Assembly: GCA_030770535.1 (NCBI GenBank)
Contig: JASVEC010000019.1
Coordinates: 744,001 to 808,000 of the forward strand
Source: Batkoa obscura
Lineage: Eukaryota > Entomophthoromycota > Entomophthoromycetes > Entomophthorales > Batkoaceae
Length of the DNA: 64,000 bases
Direction of reading: 5' to 3'
Of the stretch, positions 46,628-60,036 are shown in pieces. A program made the position numbers and the translations under genes. Positions within the stretch are counted from its first letter, which is position 1, and each line of letters begins with the position of its first letter. Below the pieces are notes generated by a model that saw only the letters and a program-made list of their open reading frames with translations, searched no databases and was not told the DNA's origin.

Positions 46628-46643
46628 GTATTAGATTAATTTA

Positions 46644-49020
46644 TCAGACATAAAGAGAATCAAGCTCCTTTTCGTATTTTTTATAAACATTGCTTCTCTT
46701 TAATTTAAAACTAGGAACCTATTAGTATCACTATTATACTATATTATGATTATTATAGTTTACCTATCTGTTAATTCCCCACCTTCTATAGTAAACGGGG
46801 TCGTTATAAGCATAATATTGTTTGGTATCTCATAGCTATAAATAATGAGATCAGAATACTTTTATAATTAATTCATTATTATCCTATTACTTATTTAAAC
46901 CTAGCTTCAGCCCATGTTCTCTAATTGAATTTAAAAATGCTTGTTTAATTTGATATTCGTCTTGATTTTTAAATTTTAGTTCAAACTTTTCAATATCTGG
47001 TTTAATCAATACAACCACATTCCTTCTTTCCTTTTTACCATAAATAACACTCTGTTCAATCAACTCATGTTGATTTAAAATATTTTCTATTCTTTCTGGG
47101 CTTATAAATTCGCCTAATAACAGTATATATTTTACTTTCATAAGTTAAAACTATAAATATAACGCTTACCATTAGCCAATTTAAAAATACTGGACTTCCT
47201 GTCAATAATAAACAATCTATTTTCGTCATCAAAATAGCCGATATCTCCTGTATAAAACCAATTTTCATTATCAAAGGCCTCTTTAGTTGCGACTGCGTTT
47301 TTGTAATATTCTTTAAATACGTTTGGCCCTTTAACTAGAATCTCCCCTCTTGGGTATGGCTTATCTTTAACATAATAATTCATTGAAGGTACATCGATTA
47401 GTTTTACTTGAATTCTATAAAATTAGCTTAAGTTAACTACTATATATTTACAAATTACTGCAACCCTGGGAACCCTACATGCCCTGAATTTTTATCCTCT
47501 AAATCTGTGACAGAAATCAAGCTCGAAGTTTCGGTTGAACCATAACCTGACAGATGTTATTTCTTTTCTATTGAATATACTAGTGGAATTACCTTGTTTT
47601 ATATTAACTGCTAAACAAACCTTCAACACATCTAAAGCTCTTTTATCTATTGGAGCTGAGCCAACGCCTAGAATTTTTACATTGCCCCCTATAGCATCTT
47701 TAATTTTGGTCAGAAACAAGTTATCATAAACCGAAGTAACACCAAGCCCATTATAGTAGTTTGCCAGTTTGTATTGAACAAACTTGTTAAATAGCTGTGC
47801 GGAGTAAGTGTTTTGATTCAAATTGAATTGTACTTGGTCATAAATTTTAGTCAGTATGGCTGGCACACAGTTTAAGATACTGGGTTTTAATTGTCTTATA
47901 TCAGTTAAAAAGTTTTTGATGTTGCCTGAGTAGAAGCCAATCGCTACTTTATAGTGCATCATTGTGATAAATGTGGAACGCTCAAAACAATGCGCTAAGG
48001 GCAGATATGAGAAATATACCTAATGAGATAGTAGGAAGTCCAAATTCAAAATATATATGATAGTCATTCACCTACTTTCGATTTCAACTTTAATTTTGAA
48101 AATTCTCTATAACTGGTAATCAAGTTACATGTATAGTTGTGGTGCGTATTCACTACTCCTTTTGGGTTACCCGTAGAACCACTAGTATAGCAAATTGTAT
48201 AGACACTATCTTCTTTACTTGGGTTGAGTGGTAATTTTTTTATTTTGCCTTATTTATTTATACTATATTGTTAAAAAATATACTATACTATACTTACCTA
48301 GCTCTTCCACTTCCTTAAAATCCATCAACATAATACCACTTCCATAGGTCTGTTCCATCCATAATTTCAAATTTGGGTCTGTAAAATCCATATTAATCAA
48401 CAACTTAACACCAAACAGCTCAACCTTTAAGCTCAATAATTTGACCAAATTCACTTGATTTGTAATCAAAACTTCCACCTCAGAATGCCGAAATATATAC
48501 TCTAACTGCTCTTTACTATAAGTATTATAAACTCCGACACAGGTCAAATTTTGAAATGTGAAACTTAAATCCGAGATAGTCCATTCGATCCGATTATTAC
48601 TGTAGACACCAATACTCTTTATTGCTTTATTGATATATAGCTGATGGTTATTAATCATATTCATAAGACCAGAGCTGAAGTTCAAAACTCTTTGGTAAAT
48701 CTGCTGATACGTTTGGAAACTGTAATTTAAATACTCGTCCCCATCCTTGGTCCTTTCTCCCAAAAAGGAGGCGTTTGGGGCCTCTTTTAAAGCTGGAATT
48801 CAAGGAATATAATTTACATTATTTAAATTTAGACAACAAAAGTAAAGCCTTACCTTTTATAAACACATCATAGACAGTGGTTGGAAAGTGGGGCAACTCC
48901 TTCATGCTTTCTTCATCCTTTCGATAATAAATCTCTAACAAAAGGATATAAGTCATCACAGTTATCAGCTATCCCCAACAAAATCTTACTACTACTCTGT
49001 ATTTCACTTTGATCTGTCAT
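46644..49020 (-). CDS. Long-chain fatty acid--CoA ligase (ACSL/Faa type)
   Basis: Activates fatty acids to acyl-CoA through an acyl-AMP. Ten exons (49020-48990, 48934-48854, 48792-48298, 48248-48076, 48019-47593, 47546-47459, 47414-47170, 47113-46891, 46835-46764, 46710-46644) give 633 codons. The AMP-binding P-loop YTICYTSGSTGNPKGVV lies at about 218-234. Others: YLPLAHCFERS, GYGSTETSS, GHVGFPGLQ, NWFYTGDIGYFD, LFIIDRKSSIFKLANGEFIS, and the closing ELTDSFKLKRSNVYKKY. No PTS1 is present (ends SLYV) and no clear transmembrane anchor. The fatty-acid-signature region after YTGDIG reads IDRKSSIFKLANG where DRKKDLVKL is usual, a modest divergence. It may feed the neighbouring thiolase pathway, but location is unknown. 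Confidence 0.93.
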
Positions 49021-50120
49021 TTCTTTTTTATTCTTTTTTATTTCTCGCTTTATATATATCTTTCCATTATTTTTTACCCCACATTTTTGGTTTTAGATTA
49101 CTCCTTTTTATACACTCATTAGTTTCATAGTTACTAAAAATAAAGTAGATGGTAGTGATAGCATTTAAGAAAATATACAATATTTTATTCAAAGAATTCG
49201 ATTGTCAATGACTAAATCAAATATTTAATTGTTTAAACATTTTTTATACAAGAGTGTTGTAATAACTATGGTATATTAGAAAAGCTTAAAAATTGCTTTA
49301 AATTTAATCAAAAATAATATATTAAAATAATATATTAAAATAATATATTAAAATAACACTACTAATTATTTAAATTAGACCTTATGATATCAAAATTTTT
49401 ATAACTTTTTAAAAGCAAAATATACGTAGGTAAGTAGTAATTATTTTTTAGGTCTTAAAAGAATAGAATTCACAAGTATGAAAAGGCTACTCTCAAATCT
49501 AGATGGGCTATATTATTTAGATTTATATTCTGCTTTGTAGATAGCAACCCAGATTTGGAAGAGTATTATACTATCAGTTGAAAGAGCCAGGATGTTATCG
49601 GAAAAAAGCTTCTATTATAAAAGAATAGTACGAAACTCTTTAACCATTAAAATTTTTTTAGGTGGTATAAATGAATCACACACCCTAGGGCCAATTGAGG
49701 ATAAGTTGGGTTCTCAGTGGTTTTGTTTATATTTTATTTAGAACGAATAATTGTTCTCAAAAAAGCTAGCATAGAGAAAGTTTTTTAAATGGGGTCAGAA
49801 AGCCTTAAAGCTTTTCACCATCTTTATCTCTTTCCCCGATTATTTTTTAATACACACTAATAAAATTTACTTGAATGTACTATTTGTTTTTCAAAAATAG
49901 GCTAACATTAAAGATATTTTTTGCATTAATTATAGGTGTTAACTTGGCAATAATTCCTTTAACTTCGAAACTTAGAGATAGAAAAAACAACTAAAAATAT
50001 GTATGTGATGCTCATTCCTTTAAATTTGATAAAATATAATATAGATACTTAATAATATATCATTTTTATTTAAGAGTCATGTATAAATAATTCGGGTAAT
50101 ACCAATATCTCTATCGAAAT
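49021..50120. other. Gene-free AT-rich stretch
   Basis: No gene seen. It contains a small tandem repeat at 49313-49356. Confidence 0.6.
49313..49356. repeat. Three tandem units of AATAATATATTAAA
   Basis: Three nearly exact ~14-bp copies in a row in non-coding DNA. Confidence 0.85.
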
Positions 50121-50621
50121 TTAGCGAATATAAGGAAGTATAAAAGAACATAATAAATTCGAGAGATTGATATAATAATGGTTTGTAAATGTTAGCTTTA
50201 TATGATTAGATAACGCAATTATCTGATCAAGTAAATCTTTTATACGAGTTAGATAGATAGGTAGAAGATGGTATAGGTTCAAAGTTGGTAAATGACATAA
50301 GGTTAATGAGCATACAATTAAAAGAGGTAGTTTATAAAATGGGACCGTTGAATTTTGTTTCAGAAATTCAAGGTCGTGTTTACATAGTGAGGAAGTAATA
50401 TCATTATTGTTTATAAAATAATAATGATTAATCAAATGTATATCTGTATCTATAGTCTCATATTCAAAACATTCGATAATATTAATGTTGTTTAGATGTG
50501 GACTCACTTCACTTAATATTTTATATAAAGAACTGAACATGGGATATAGCTCAATCCTATCATTAAAAGTACTTGAATTTGAAGCACAGTTACATATTGA
50601 ATCGGCTCCTTTAATAAACAT
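50121..50621 (-). CDS. Hypothetical protein or gene remnant
   Basis: A 166-codon frame from MFIKGADSICNC to SFILPYIR, rich in Leu/Ile/Asn with eight Cys. I do not recognise it. It has no neighbour, signal peptide, domain or paired exon that I can find. Two hydrophobic stretches (KLPLLIVCSLTLCHL, NLYHLLPIYL) could be helices. The length and ordinary codon mix make it slightly better than chance. It could be the last exon of a decayed gene. Confidence 0.3.
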   Translation of the reverse strand: MFIKGADSICNCASNSSTFNDRIELYPMFSSLYKILSEVSPHLNNINIIECFEYETIDTDIHLINHYYFINNNDITSSLCKHDLEFLKQNSTVPFYKLPLLIVCSLTLCHLPTLNLYHLLPIYLTRIKDLLDQIIALSNHIKLTFTNHYYINLSNLLCSFILPYIR

Positions 50622-51390
50622 AATGGATTTAATATAAAAGAAAAAACATTTTGTATTTATCTGCACTATTTATGTTCAGTGTTTTACTTTTTATAATATA
50701 AATAATTAAAAAGAAACCTAAAATTACGGTTTTTAAAAATCGGATTTTTCTAATTAGAATTAATATTCCCTAAACAAAGAATAATGTAATAGCATCAAAT
50801 ATGATAACTACAACATATAACAATATATTAAGAGGTTTAAAAGAACTTTTTACTTTAAAAGCAATTAGACAAATTGCAGTTTAAATGACTAAAACTTCTT
50901 TTATTAAAAAATTATAGCTCATATTTAAAAGATACTTATCTTTGGAAATAACATTTAAGCGAATATCTATAAAATTTAATCCTTTTAATAAATATGGTTT
51001 AAAATTTTATCAATAAGATAAGCATGCCGGAAACCCAATATAGAACGTGCTTTGAGTTTAATTCTGAAATCTTTTTAATTTGTTCTATATTGCTATTGAA
51101 AAATGATGTAGTCCAAATAAGTGTGAAATGAACCATCTGGTAAAAATATATTTCTTTTTATAGAATCCTCTAATATATGAGCCTGCTTACTAACCTTAAT
51201 TTCTTTTTTCATATATATCAAGGTTAACTAAATATTGAGCCTTGTAATTTATCATAAAAAAGATGTTTTGGATCAACATGGTCTAAGTCGATTTTTCTAT
51301 TAACTGTTTTCGATTTCAACTACTATCTTACTTTTATTTTGTGAAAGCAAACACTTTACTGCTTTCCTTTAACAGGTATATTTATAGACA

Positions 51391-51490
51391 TAGGGATGTA
51401 TTTCTTTAAGAATTTTAATAACAATCTTTTCACTCAAATAGCACTTAAAAAATGAAAAAAAGTGATGAAGTTAAAAAATCACCCCCACAT
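51391..51490 (+). mobile_element. MITE family A
   Basis: ATAGGGATGTATTTCTTTAA at the left and CACCCCCACAT at the right. The interior CTCAAATAGCACTTAAAAAA is kept. Confidence 0.85.
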
Positions 51491-52016
51491 CCTAGCTTCT
51501 AAGAAGTATTTTTACCATTCTTTAAATTACAACTGTTGTGTTAATGGTCATTTATAAATCACATTTTTATCACCATATAAGCTACTGGAAGTTCCAATAT
51601 TAGTATTATATTAAGAAAACTTAGCTAAAAATCCGAATTTTTGTCTTCATAAAATCTTTATTAATAAAACAATTCATAACTTAGAGCAAAAATTAATATG
51701 AATACTAAGAATGAACGAAACCATATATATTTAGATATACCTGTAAACTTAATTATACATATTCGCTTGTTGACTTTATTTTAGTTTTTATCCATCAAAG
51801 TTAATTTTATAATAGAGTAACATGAACTATGGAGGTTAAAGCGATAAATAGGTTTTAAATATATATGATCATTTAAAAATCATTAAAATTCTGCAATTAT
51901 TATTTCTAGCTTATATTATAATTTAACTTGAATTGAGTAATAAACATTGTAAACCCTTTTTTGTTCTACCTTTATCTTAAGAATGCATCTGAATATTATA
52001 AAAAGTTATAACGAAC

Positions 52017-52123
52017 ATATGGGGATGTTTTTTTTGGCTTGATTACTTTTTCCACCTTCCAAGCGCTATTTAAGTGGAAAAATCGTTAGTAAAATTGTTA
52101 GACACAAAAATACATCCCCATAT
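52017..52123 (-). mobile_element. MITE family A
   Basis: ATATGGGGATGT to ACATCCCCATAT with perfect 12-bp ends, in reverse orientation. One of the best-preserved copies. Confidence 0.93.
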
Positions 52124-52667
52124 ATTTATAATTTAAAAAATAAAGTTGAAAAATAATTATTCTGTTCATGAAAGACTTACACTTATTTCTCAAATGGAAC
52201 ACATCAAATAGATGGAATTATCAACAAACATAAATATATAATATATTAAGCTGTAGCTTACGTTTTTGACTAATTACAATGTTAGAATGTGACAGTACAA
52301 AATAATGGTAAAAAAAATAAGCACAAAAGCTCTATTTTGATTCTAATAAACTTAAATAGATCAACAATTAATTTAGTAATAGAAGCGTTCTAATACGTTT
52401 GCCTATACTTTTTTCATTCTATTTTTATATACATGATTTATAGATAACTCATATGAGCATATTTTGTTTTTTAATAATATTTCGATTTCAAAGGTTTCCC
52501 TATACTTTTTTATTTAAATCAGATTTCAAATTTATATCAATACAAAATAAAATTTCATAACAGTTATTATTTTAGCAAAGACTAAAATCCATGTAATCCT
52601 AAAATTTTACTAGGGTTAATATAGTAATAATTAACTTTTTCTAATTAAAACTAATATATATTTTTAT

Positions 52668-52771
52668 TTGAGAATGTATTTTTGGGTTTAAGAATTTCAC
52701 TGACAATTTTTCCACTCAAATAGCGCTTAAAAGATGGAAAAAGTGATGAAGTCAGAAAAAACATCCTAATT
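52668..52771 (+). mobile_element. MITE family A
   Basis: Starts TTGAGAATGTATTTTTGGGT and ends ACATCCTAATT. The interior is well kept but the ends are eroded. Confidence 0.85.
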
Positions 52772-53280
52772 TACTAGTTTTAAATTTTAAAAATCAAAAT
52801 CTAAAATAGAGTAAATCAAGATTTTGGGTAAAGAAAATAGAAATATGGCGTAAATAACATAACTGTTAAAATGGTGATCGATTTTTTTTATAAAAATAGC
52901 TAAATTATTTATCAAAACCCAATTCTAAATAAAAAACTGAATTTTTATTACAATTAAAAGTTTGAAGATGGTAGCTTAATCAGTAAGCAGTCCAGGCCAA
53001 ATAAAAGAATAAGAAAAGGGGGCAGAATTAGAACAGAAAACAAAACATACTAGTCAATTATTAATATCCGGCTCAACCCAAAACTTTAGTAACAGTGTGT
53101 TTGGTATCAATTTATAAAAATATTAACAAAATATGCTCTATTCATAAATGGCCTATCTATCAATATTTTAATCCATTAGTACTAATCAAGGAACATAAAA
53201 GGTTGGGCATAAAATAAAATGAAGCAAGTATACAAAGCTGCTATATTAATTTTGTTTTAAAAGCAATAGATTAAAAAGCA

Positions 53281-55228
53281 CTACAGCGGTAAGTATTTGG
53301 GATATTCATAAGGTTGTGTAATACTAACTGCAGGTCCAGATGAAAGTTGATTATCAATTGAGTAGTCTTTGATACTGCGGCTAAGGTAATGACTGGGTGA
53401 AGAAGATGACGGTGTAGTCATACTTATTAACTGTGGGTTAGGACGACGAACTAACCTTGACAGTAAAAGGTCAATAGTACAAAAGTTGTTATCATTCACT
53501 GAAAATTCACGATGTACGCGTGATTGTATATGCTATAAATAGATTAATGATTGTTTAGATAAGATTTTAGATGAATTTACCTCTTCAATATCATTGAACT
53601 TGGTTTTGCAATTTTCGCAATATCCTGGTTTCTTAATATTGTTAGGGGCAGGGGCTGCAGAAGCTTTTAACCTTATTGGATGAGGAATTGGTGGTAGAGT
53701 CTTTGGTATAATAGCAGTCTAAATATTAATTATCAAGAATTAAAATATGGAAAAGGAATTACTTTTTCATATTGCAAATGCGAGTTGGGCAATGCAGATA
53801 ATCTTTTACTTTCATGAGTAGAAGGATCATTATTATCAACGTTACAAAACCTTTTAGAAATTACAATAGGATCCATAATACTATCTAAAAGATCATTATT
53901 CCCTATATTTATTGGTGGTAAGACAAGACTCCTTGTTGAATTTGATAGCCTTGAATGAGTGAGCTTGCTAAGTGCGGCTTCAGCTCTTCTTTTTTCAGTA
54001 CCGTTTATATTCTTTTTTTTTGATTGGCATTTTATAAATGGGCATCGTGTTGATGGAACAATATAAAGCTTTGGCCAAGGTATTTCATTGGCATCTTTAC
54101 TAGGTGAATATTCAGCAGCTACTGCGGGTCTATAATGACCAGTTGCATCTTCAACTAAAACAAAAGGATGTTTAAAGAAATGAAAATCTGATTTCTTTAA
54201 TGTTGGTTTTTCATAACTCATAATTTTTATGCTTGGAATATGAATAGTGTTATTATCATAACATCTAGTAAGTCCAAAGTGGTGTTGTGAAGGCGTTGGG
54301 GGTGGCAACATTATAGCTAAGAAAATAATTAGAAACATTTCATTTGTTGGTATATAAACCATTTACGTTCTAAAGGGCGTAATTGGCGCCAGCTGTTGTC
54401 ATTATAATTATGAGTTTTATCATCAAATATTGGCTTGTAACTAATTCCAGATGGTTCTGCAGGGTCAAGCTAAAATCAATCTTAAAAGGATTTCTACCAT
54501 AAAAAAATAAATTTACCTCTTTAATTGGTGGTATATGAAAATCAAGATGCCCAGAATTAGGCAGCCTGTGATTATAAGTACTATATAATGGAGACACAAA
54601 ACGAGAAGGAGCGTTTGAGGTTGTAGTCCTTTGATACACACTGTCATTTCTGATCTTATTAATATGGGGATTCAACGAAGTTCTTTCTGAGTTAGGAAGA
54701 AATACTATATGGGTAACCAATTCATTACATGTTGCTTCCACTTTCTAAATAAATAATTAGTATTTAAAGTTGTTAATAAGTATATGTAATTACCCCACCA
54801 AGTTTTTCTAAATCAAAAGCAACTTCTCTTGATGTAGCACCATCCAACTGGTTTAAATAGAAATGAAAAGAAGCTAAATAATCCCTATGAGATTTCAACC
54901 AAGTGCTGAAATTGAAAACAGCCTGCGATTGTTGAATAGCGGATACTTGTAAGAGGTTAAACACTTTTGATCTGCTACTAAACTCACTATTTTTAGGGCT
55001 GTTGTACATATTGTTTGCAGGACTCAACAATTGAATACGTGGTAATAGTAATTGTGGCATTTGATTATTTGAATTATTATAATATGGCTTGAAGTTTTTT
55101 ATTGGAGGTAATACAACAGAATCTTCAACTTCATTGTTATTGTTATACCTTAGTCTATCAATCTCATTGTTGTTACGATCGATATTATTATTGTATCTAG
55201 TATTGTTATGAAAATATTGTTGATCCAT
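53281..55228 (-). CDS. DBF4: DBF4/Dfp1, regulatory subunit of Cdc7 kinase
   Basis: Activates Cdc7 (DDK) to fire replication origins. Six exons (55228-54794, 54744-54517, 54469-54367, 54316-53763, 53718-53581, 53532-53281) give 569 codons. All three family motifs are readable. Motif N (BRCT-like) has FDLEKLGGKVEATC then ELVTHIVFL around 135-165. Motif M reads KHPFVLVEDATGHYRPAVAA with WPKLYIV and CPFI. Motif C is a zinc finger KPGYCENCKTKFNDIEEH with Cys474, Cys477, His487 and His493. The rest is Asn/Pro-rich and disordered, and the motif VLPPI or PPI recurs. Several introns fall in the disordered parts. No close neighbour. Confidence 0.93.
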
Positions 55229-56887
55229 ATTATGGATTGGGAAAGGGTAACTATAAGCTTAATTAAAGCTCAAATATAACTACCACCCAATCACTAAAAC
55301 TTTAATAAAAGAATTATTGCAAAATTGGAATTGTACTTACCCTGCTTAAGTTCCCTAATAAATAACCACCAATCATTCGTCCTCAGCCTCATTCACTAAA
55401 ACCCGTTCATTCAATCACTTTATAAAGATTTTTTAATTTGACCTCTGGTTAGTCACATTTCCGTATGTTCCTGTACAAAAACTGAGCTAGAGTTAGAATG
55501 ATATAGCGAGTAGGCCAATCAAAAGACTTGAAAGCTACAAAGAAAACGTTATAAATGGTTTAAGGAGAAAATACAGATTTAATTGATGTGATTCACAATA
55601 TTTAATCTTTTTTACTCGAAGAATACGGAATGCGCTTAAAATTCCCAAACAAATTTGCACTAAAACCATTTAACTGGTGCATTTTGAGGGATATTTTCTA
55701 TAAATAAACTTTCTAACTAGATCAGGTTATAATTTTAAATGATTCAAGTTGAAACGGATTATTAATTTATTACCACTGCCCCAAAGTTATAAACCATCAA
55801 CTATGATCATTAAGTACATTTAAGCCAATTGCTATTCTAGTCGTATGCACTTAAGCCAATAAAATAAAATAGAACGCTATTTATCCCTTATATTAAAATT
55901 TTATTTTTGAGGATCATTTATGGAAATATACATATAGAAAATATCGAGTTATAGTATCTTTTAACAACTATAAATATCTAGTGTTTTTATTATTTAAACT
56001 GATAAATTAAATTTGTTAACTTTTTAATTAAAAATAGTATAATTTAAATTTAAAATATGATATTAAGTACTATAGTATCAAAGTTTTTTATTTAAATCTA
56101 GTATAAAATCTAAGTTTGGATTCTTATAAATTTATTAGACTAACAAATATAAATAAACACACTATAATCAAGTAATTCAAAAACAAGGGTATCATTTAAA
56201 GGCTTTAAAGGTGAAAACAAGATTTTTTACATATTTGAAATACACACAATATTTTCAAATTAAAGCGCTATCTTGAAAATTCTATAATTGTTACACAAAA
56301 TACTCTCACTATAAAAAAGTGTTTTTTAAAAAGTGTTTTATTAATAGTTTTAATTGAACTATTTTATCTGTCATTCAAAGTAGTAGCTTTTAGTATTTGT
56401 TGTATATATCAAATAATAAAGATGTTAACTATAAAATGAAATTATTTTTGCTTACTTTAATTTTTACAACTATTATTAAACAAGGCTATAAAAAAATTCA
56501 AAATTTGAATACACATTTTATCATTTATTATGAGATAGTTTAATAAATAAACACTTTGATTGATAAATTAGATGATTTCTATTTTTTATAAAATAATTTA
56601 CCATTTTTATTTAAAGTTTATATTAAATAAAAGTTATATTTAAAAATAGCAATAGAAAATATTTTAAATCTCAGTAAGAAAAGGGAACATTTTCTCAATT
56701 AAAGTTACGGGATAAGCAACTTTTGAAATTCAGTATTTCAAATTCCTTAACTAAATCCCATAGCTTTAAATAAGCCCATTTGCAATGAACTAAATTTATC
56801 AAGGATATATTTAACATTGCAACTTTGTTAGTAAATAAAAATTTACTGTATACATTAGTTGGCCAATATCATAAGGCTAATTTAAAT
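55229..56887. other. 1.7-kb AT-rich divergent intergenic region, DBF4 / eIF3a
   Basis: No gene or repeat seen. It holds the 5' regions of both genes. Confidence 0.6.
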
Positions 56888-59800
56888 ATGTCTCGTTATA
56901 ATCTTCGTCCAGAAGCCGCTTACAAAAGAGCTGAAGGTTTAAATTTATTGTTTTTATTGACTTATTTTAACATCTTATTATAGAACTCCTTGCAGTTGGA
57001 GATGAAACATCAGCTTTACAAATCCTTCAAGAAGCTTTAGTTCGTATCAATCGTAATGTTACCACTGCTACTCTTGAGCCAGTTGTTGTCAAATTTATTG
57101 AGCTTTGTGTCAATCAAAACAAATCCAAGTTTGCAAAAGATGGATTAATGAGCTACAAAAACTTTGCTCAAAATTTTGACCCATTAAGTATAGAAGTAAT
57201 ATCTATTTATATACACTTACTTGCATTTACCTTTAACAATTTTAGAAAGTATGTAAGAAATACATTAATCTCGTAGAAGAAAAACTTGTTGAAGCTCAAG
57301 CCAAAGCTGATAAAATTGGTGAAGAGGGTGTGGAAGATTTAGAAGCATTAGAAACTCCAGAATCTATTTTATTACGAGCAATAAGCTTAGAAGATTCTAA
57401 AGAGTTAAGTGAAAGAAATATCGTAACTCCTTATCTTAAACTTCTTTGGGAGACATACCGCAATATTTTAGACGTCCTTAAGAATAACAATCGTTTAGAA
57501 GGGATTTATCAAGTAATTCTCATATCATTTTTCAAAAAAAATCAATTAATTGTTTTCAAAGGAAGTAACTAACAAAACATTCCAATTCTGTATTGAACAC
57601 AACCGTAAAAACGAGTTCCGTCGTTTAAGCGAAGTTCTTCGTCATCATTTAACTAACTTTGCAAAATACGCACATCAATCCCATTCTGTTAATTTAGCAG
57701 ATCCTGAATCTCTTCAACGTCAAATCTCTATCCGTTTTGGACAACTTAATACTGCTACTGAATTAGAACTTTGGCATGAAGCTTTCCGTTCAGTTGAGGA
57801 TATTCATAGCCTTTTATCTAACTCTAAAAATGCACCAAAAACTGGAATGATGATAAACTATTACAATAAGGTAACTAAGATCCTTTTTGTAAGTAAAAAT
57901 TATCTTTTCCATGCTGCTGCTCAAAATCGCTATTATTCCACCTTAAAAGCATCTGGAACAAAGGTTTCTACTGAACAAAGACAAGATATTTCTTCTCAAG
58001 CTCTTTTATCTGCACTTTCAGTTCCAGTAATTACTACTGCCAAAATTCGTTCAGGTCTTTTAGATGTTGATGATAGCAAATCTAAAACTTCACGTTTAAC
58101 AAACCTTTTGAATCTATCACAAGCTCCAACCCGCTCTGGAATCCTCAAAGAGCTCCTCGCTGATAATATTCTTGAGCGTGTTCGTTCCGAAATCAAAGCT
58201 TTATATAAGTTCCTCGAAGCAGAGTTCCACCCATTGTCAATTTGTAAAAAAGTCGCTCCAATTTTAAAATCTTTGGAATCAAGACCTGAAGAAGCTAAAT
58301 ACATCCCTGCCTTACGCGAAGTTATCCTTACTCGTTTATTACAACAACTTTCTCAAGTTTACACTTCTATTAAGGTTGATTCTGTTGTCAAACTTGCTTC
58401 TTTATCCTCTTCTTATTCTTATGATGCCACTGCAATTGAAAAAATTATCATGAATGGGTGCAAACGTGGGGAGCTTTCAATCAAAATAGATCATGCTACA
58501 AAGGCTATAACCTTTGAGTCTGACATGTATAGTAGCTCTAACACCAAAGTTGATGAAGGAACCCTTCTTCAAAAGACTCCATCTGAGTTGATGCGCACTC
58601 AACTTACTTCACTTGCTAAACGTTTACACTGTGCTGTTAACATGATTGATCCATCAGTACAAGCAGAAAAGAAAGAAGCTAGATTAAATGCAATTTCAAA
58701 CGCATTAAAATCATCTGAAGAAGAGCACAAGAGAATCATCAATCGTCGTGCTATCATTGAACGTCGCAAAGAAATTGCTGAAACTCTTCAAATCCGTAAA
58801 GAAAAGGAAGAAGCACGTGAGAAAGCACTTCGTTTACAAAAAGAACAAGAAGCCGAACGTCTCCGTTTACTTGAAGAATCCAAGCTTAGAGAAGAAGAGC
58901 GTAAACGTAAGGAAATCGAAAGCATTCAACTTGAAGAAGCTAAGAAATTAGCAGAATCCATTAAAGAGAAGATGAAGATTGAAGTTGAATTAAAGGATCT
59001 CAATACTGACAAGTTAATGCAAATCCAAGTTGAACATCTTGAAAAAGAAAAGAATGAAATCCAAAGCAAACTTAAATCTGTTGGTCGTCATCTCGATCAT
59101 TATGAGCGTGCTTTGCGTAAAGAAGAAATCCCCCTCCTTGAAGAAGATTACCAACGTCAACTTAAATCTGATAAAGCTTACCATAAAGCTTCACAAAAAG
59201 CCATTATTGAACTTAGCCGTGCCAAATATGATGAAGATATGGCAATCAAAGGACGTTTATCTCGTATTTTAACTTCTTATAACAGCTTCAAAGAGCGTAT
59301 CACTAATAAGAGGCAAGAAGCTCATAGCATCAAATTAGCTGAATTACAAGCCAAATTAAAAGAAGCTAAAGATGCTCGTATTAAAGAGTATAACGATCTA
59401 AGAGAGGCTAAACGTGTCGAACTTGAAGAAGAACGCAAGAAAATGGAAGAAGCTAGAGCATTAGAGCTTAAGAGGGAGCAAGAAGAAAAAGAGCGTCTTG
59501 AAAAAGAAAAAATCAGGAAAGCTGAAGAGGAAGCTTCTAAGGCCGCTAAAGAAGCTGAAGAAAAGGAAAGACGTCGTAAATTAGATGAAATCGCTAGAAA
59601 ACAAAGGGAGAGAGAAGAAGCCGCTGATGAGAAGATTAGAGCTGCACGTGAAGCTGTTAGAAACAGTACAGCTCCTTCAACCAGTTCAAGATCTTATATC
59701 CCACCAGGACGTAAAGCTGCCATGGAAGGCCAGAATAAGGATGAATCAACTCCTGTTCGTCAACATAGCAATGAAAATGTATGGCGTAGACAAGAGAGTG

Positions 59801-60036
59801 GTGGTCGTCCAGCTGGAGGGGACCCATGGCGTCGTCAAACCTCAGAGGGTAGACCCGGCTTTGGAGCCAAAAAACCAGAACCTACTCAATCTGCCGCTAA
59901 TCCACCAGCCGTTGGACAAGCCAAAGCAGGCGGATGGCGTGCTCGTGAAGCCGAGAGACAGGCTAAGGAAAACAAAGATAAGGAAAGCAAGGGTGATGAT
60001 GGATTTACCACCATTCGTTCTGCTAAACGTTCCTGA
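56888..60036 (+). CDS. TIF32: Eukaryotic translation initiation factor 3 subunit A
   Basis: Scaffold subunit of eIF3 on the 40S ribosome. Four exons (56888-56936, 56984-57195, 57246-57512, 57562-60036) give 1000 codons, typical of fungal eIF3a. The N-terminus RPEAAYKRAEELLAVGDETS and PCI-type helices run to about residue 500 (LSEVLRHHLTNFAKYAHQSH, TRLLQQLSQVYTSIKVDSVV). A long charged spectrin-like coiled coil follows (RRKEIAETLQIRKEKEEARE and on to about 880). The disordered Gly/Arg tail is YIPPGRKAAMEG then GDDGFTTIRSAKRS. Codons are GC-richer (CGT, CTT, GAA) than nearby genes, as expected for a highly expressed gene. Confidence 0.97.

Larger units (their letters stand above)
50622..53280. 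other. Gene-poor stretch with three MITEs
   Basis: Apart from the three MITE copies listed, I see no gene, RNA or larger element in this 2.7-kb AT-rich region. Confidence 0.6.

Noticed and set aside
52960-53040. tRNA-like string GGTAGCTTAATCAGTAAGCAG
   Set aside because: Resembles a D-arm only. No matching acceptor stem, anticodon arm or T-arm follows. No tRNA or rRNA gene was found in the window.
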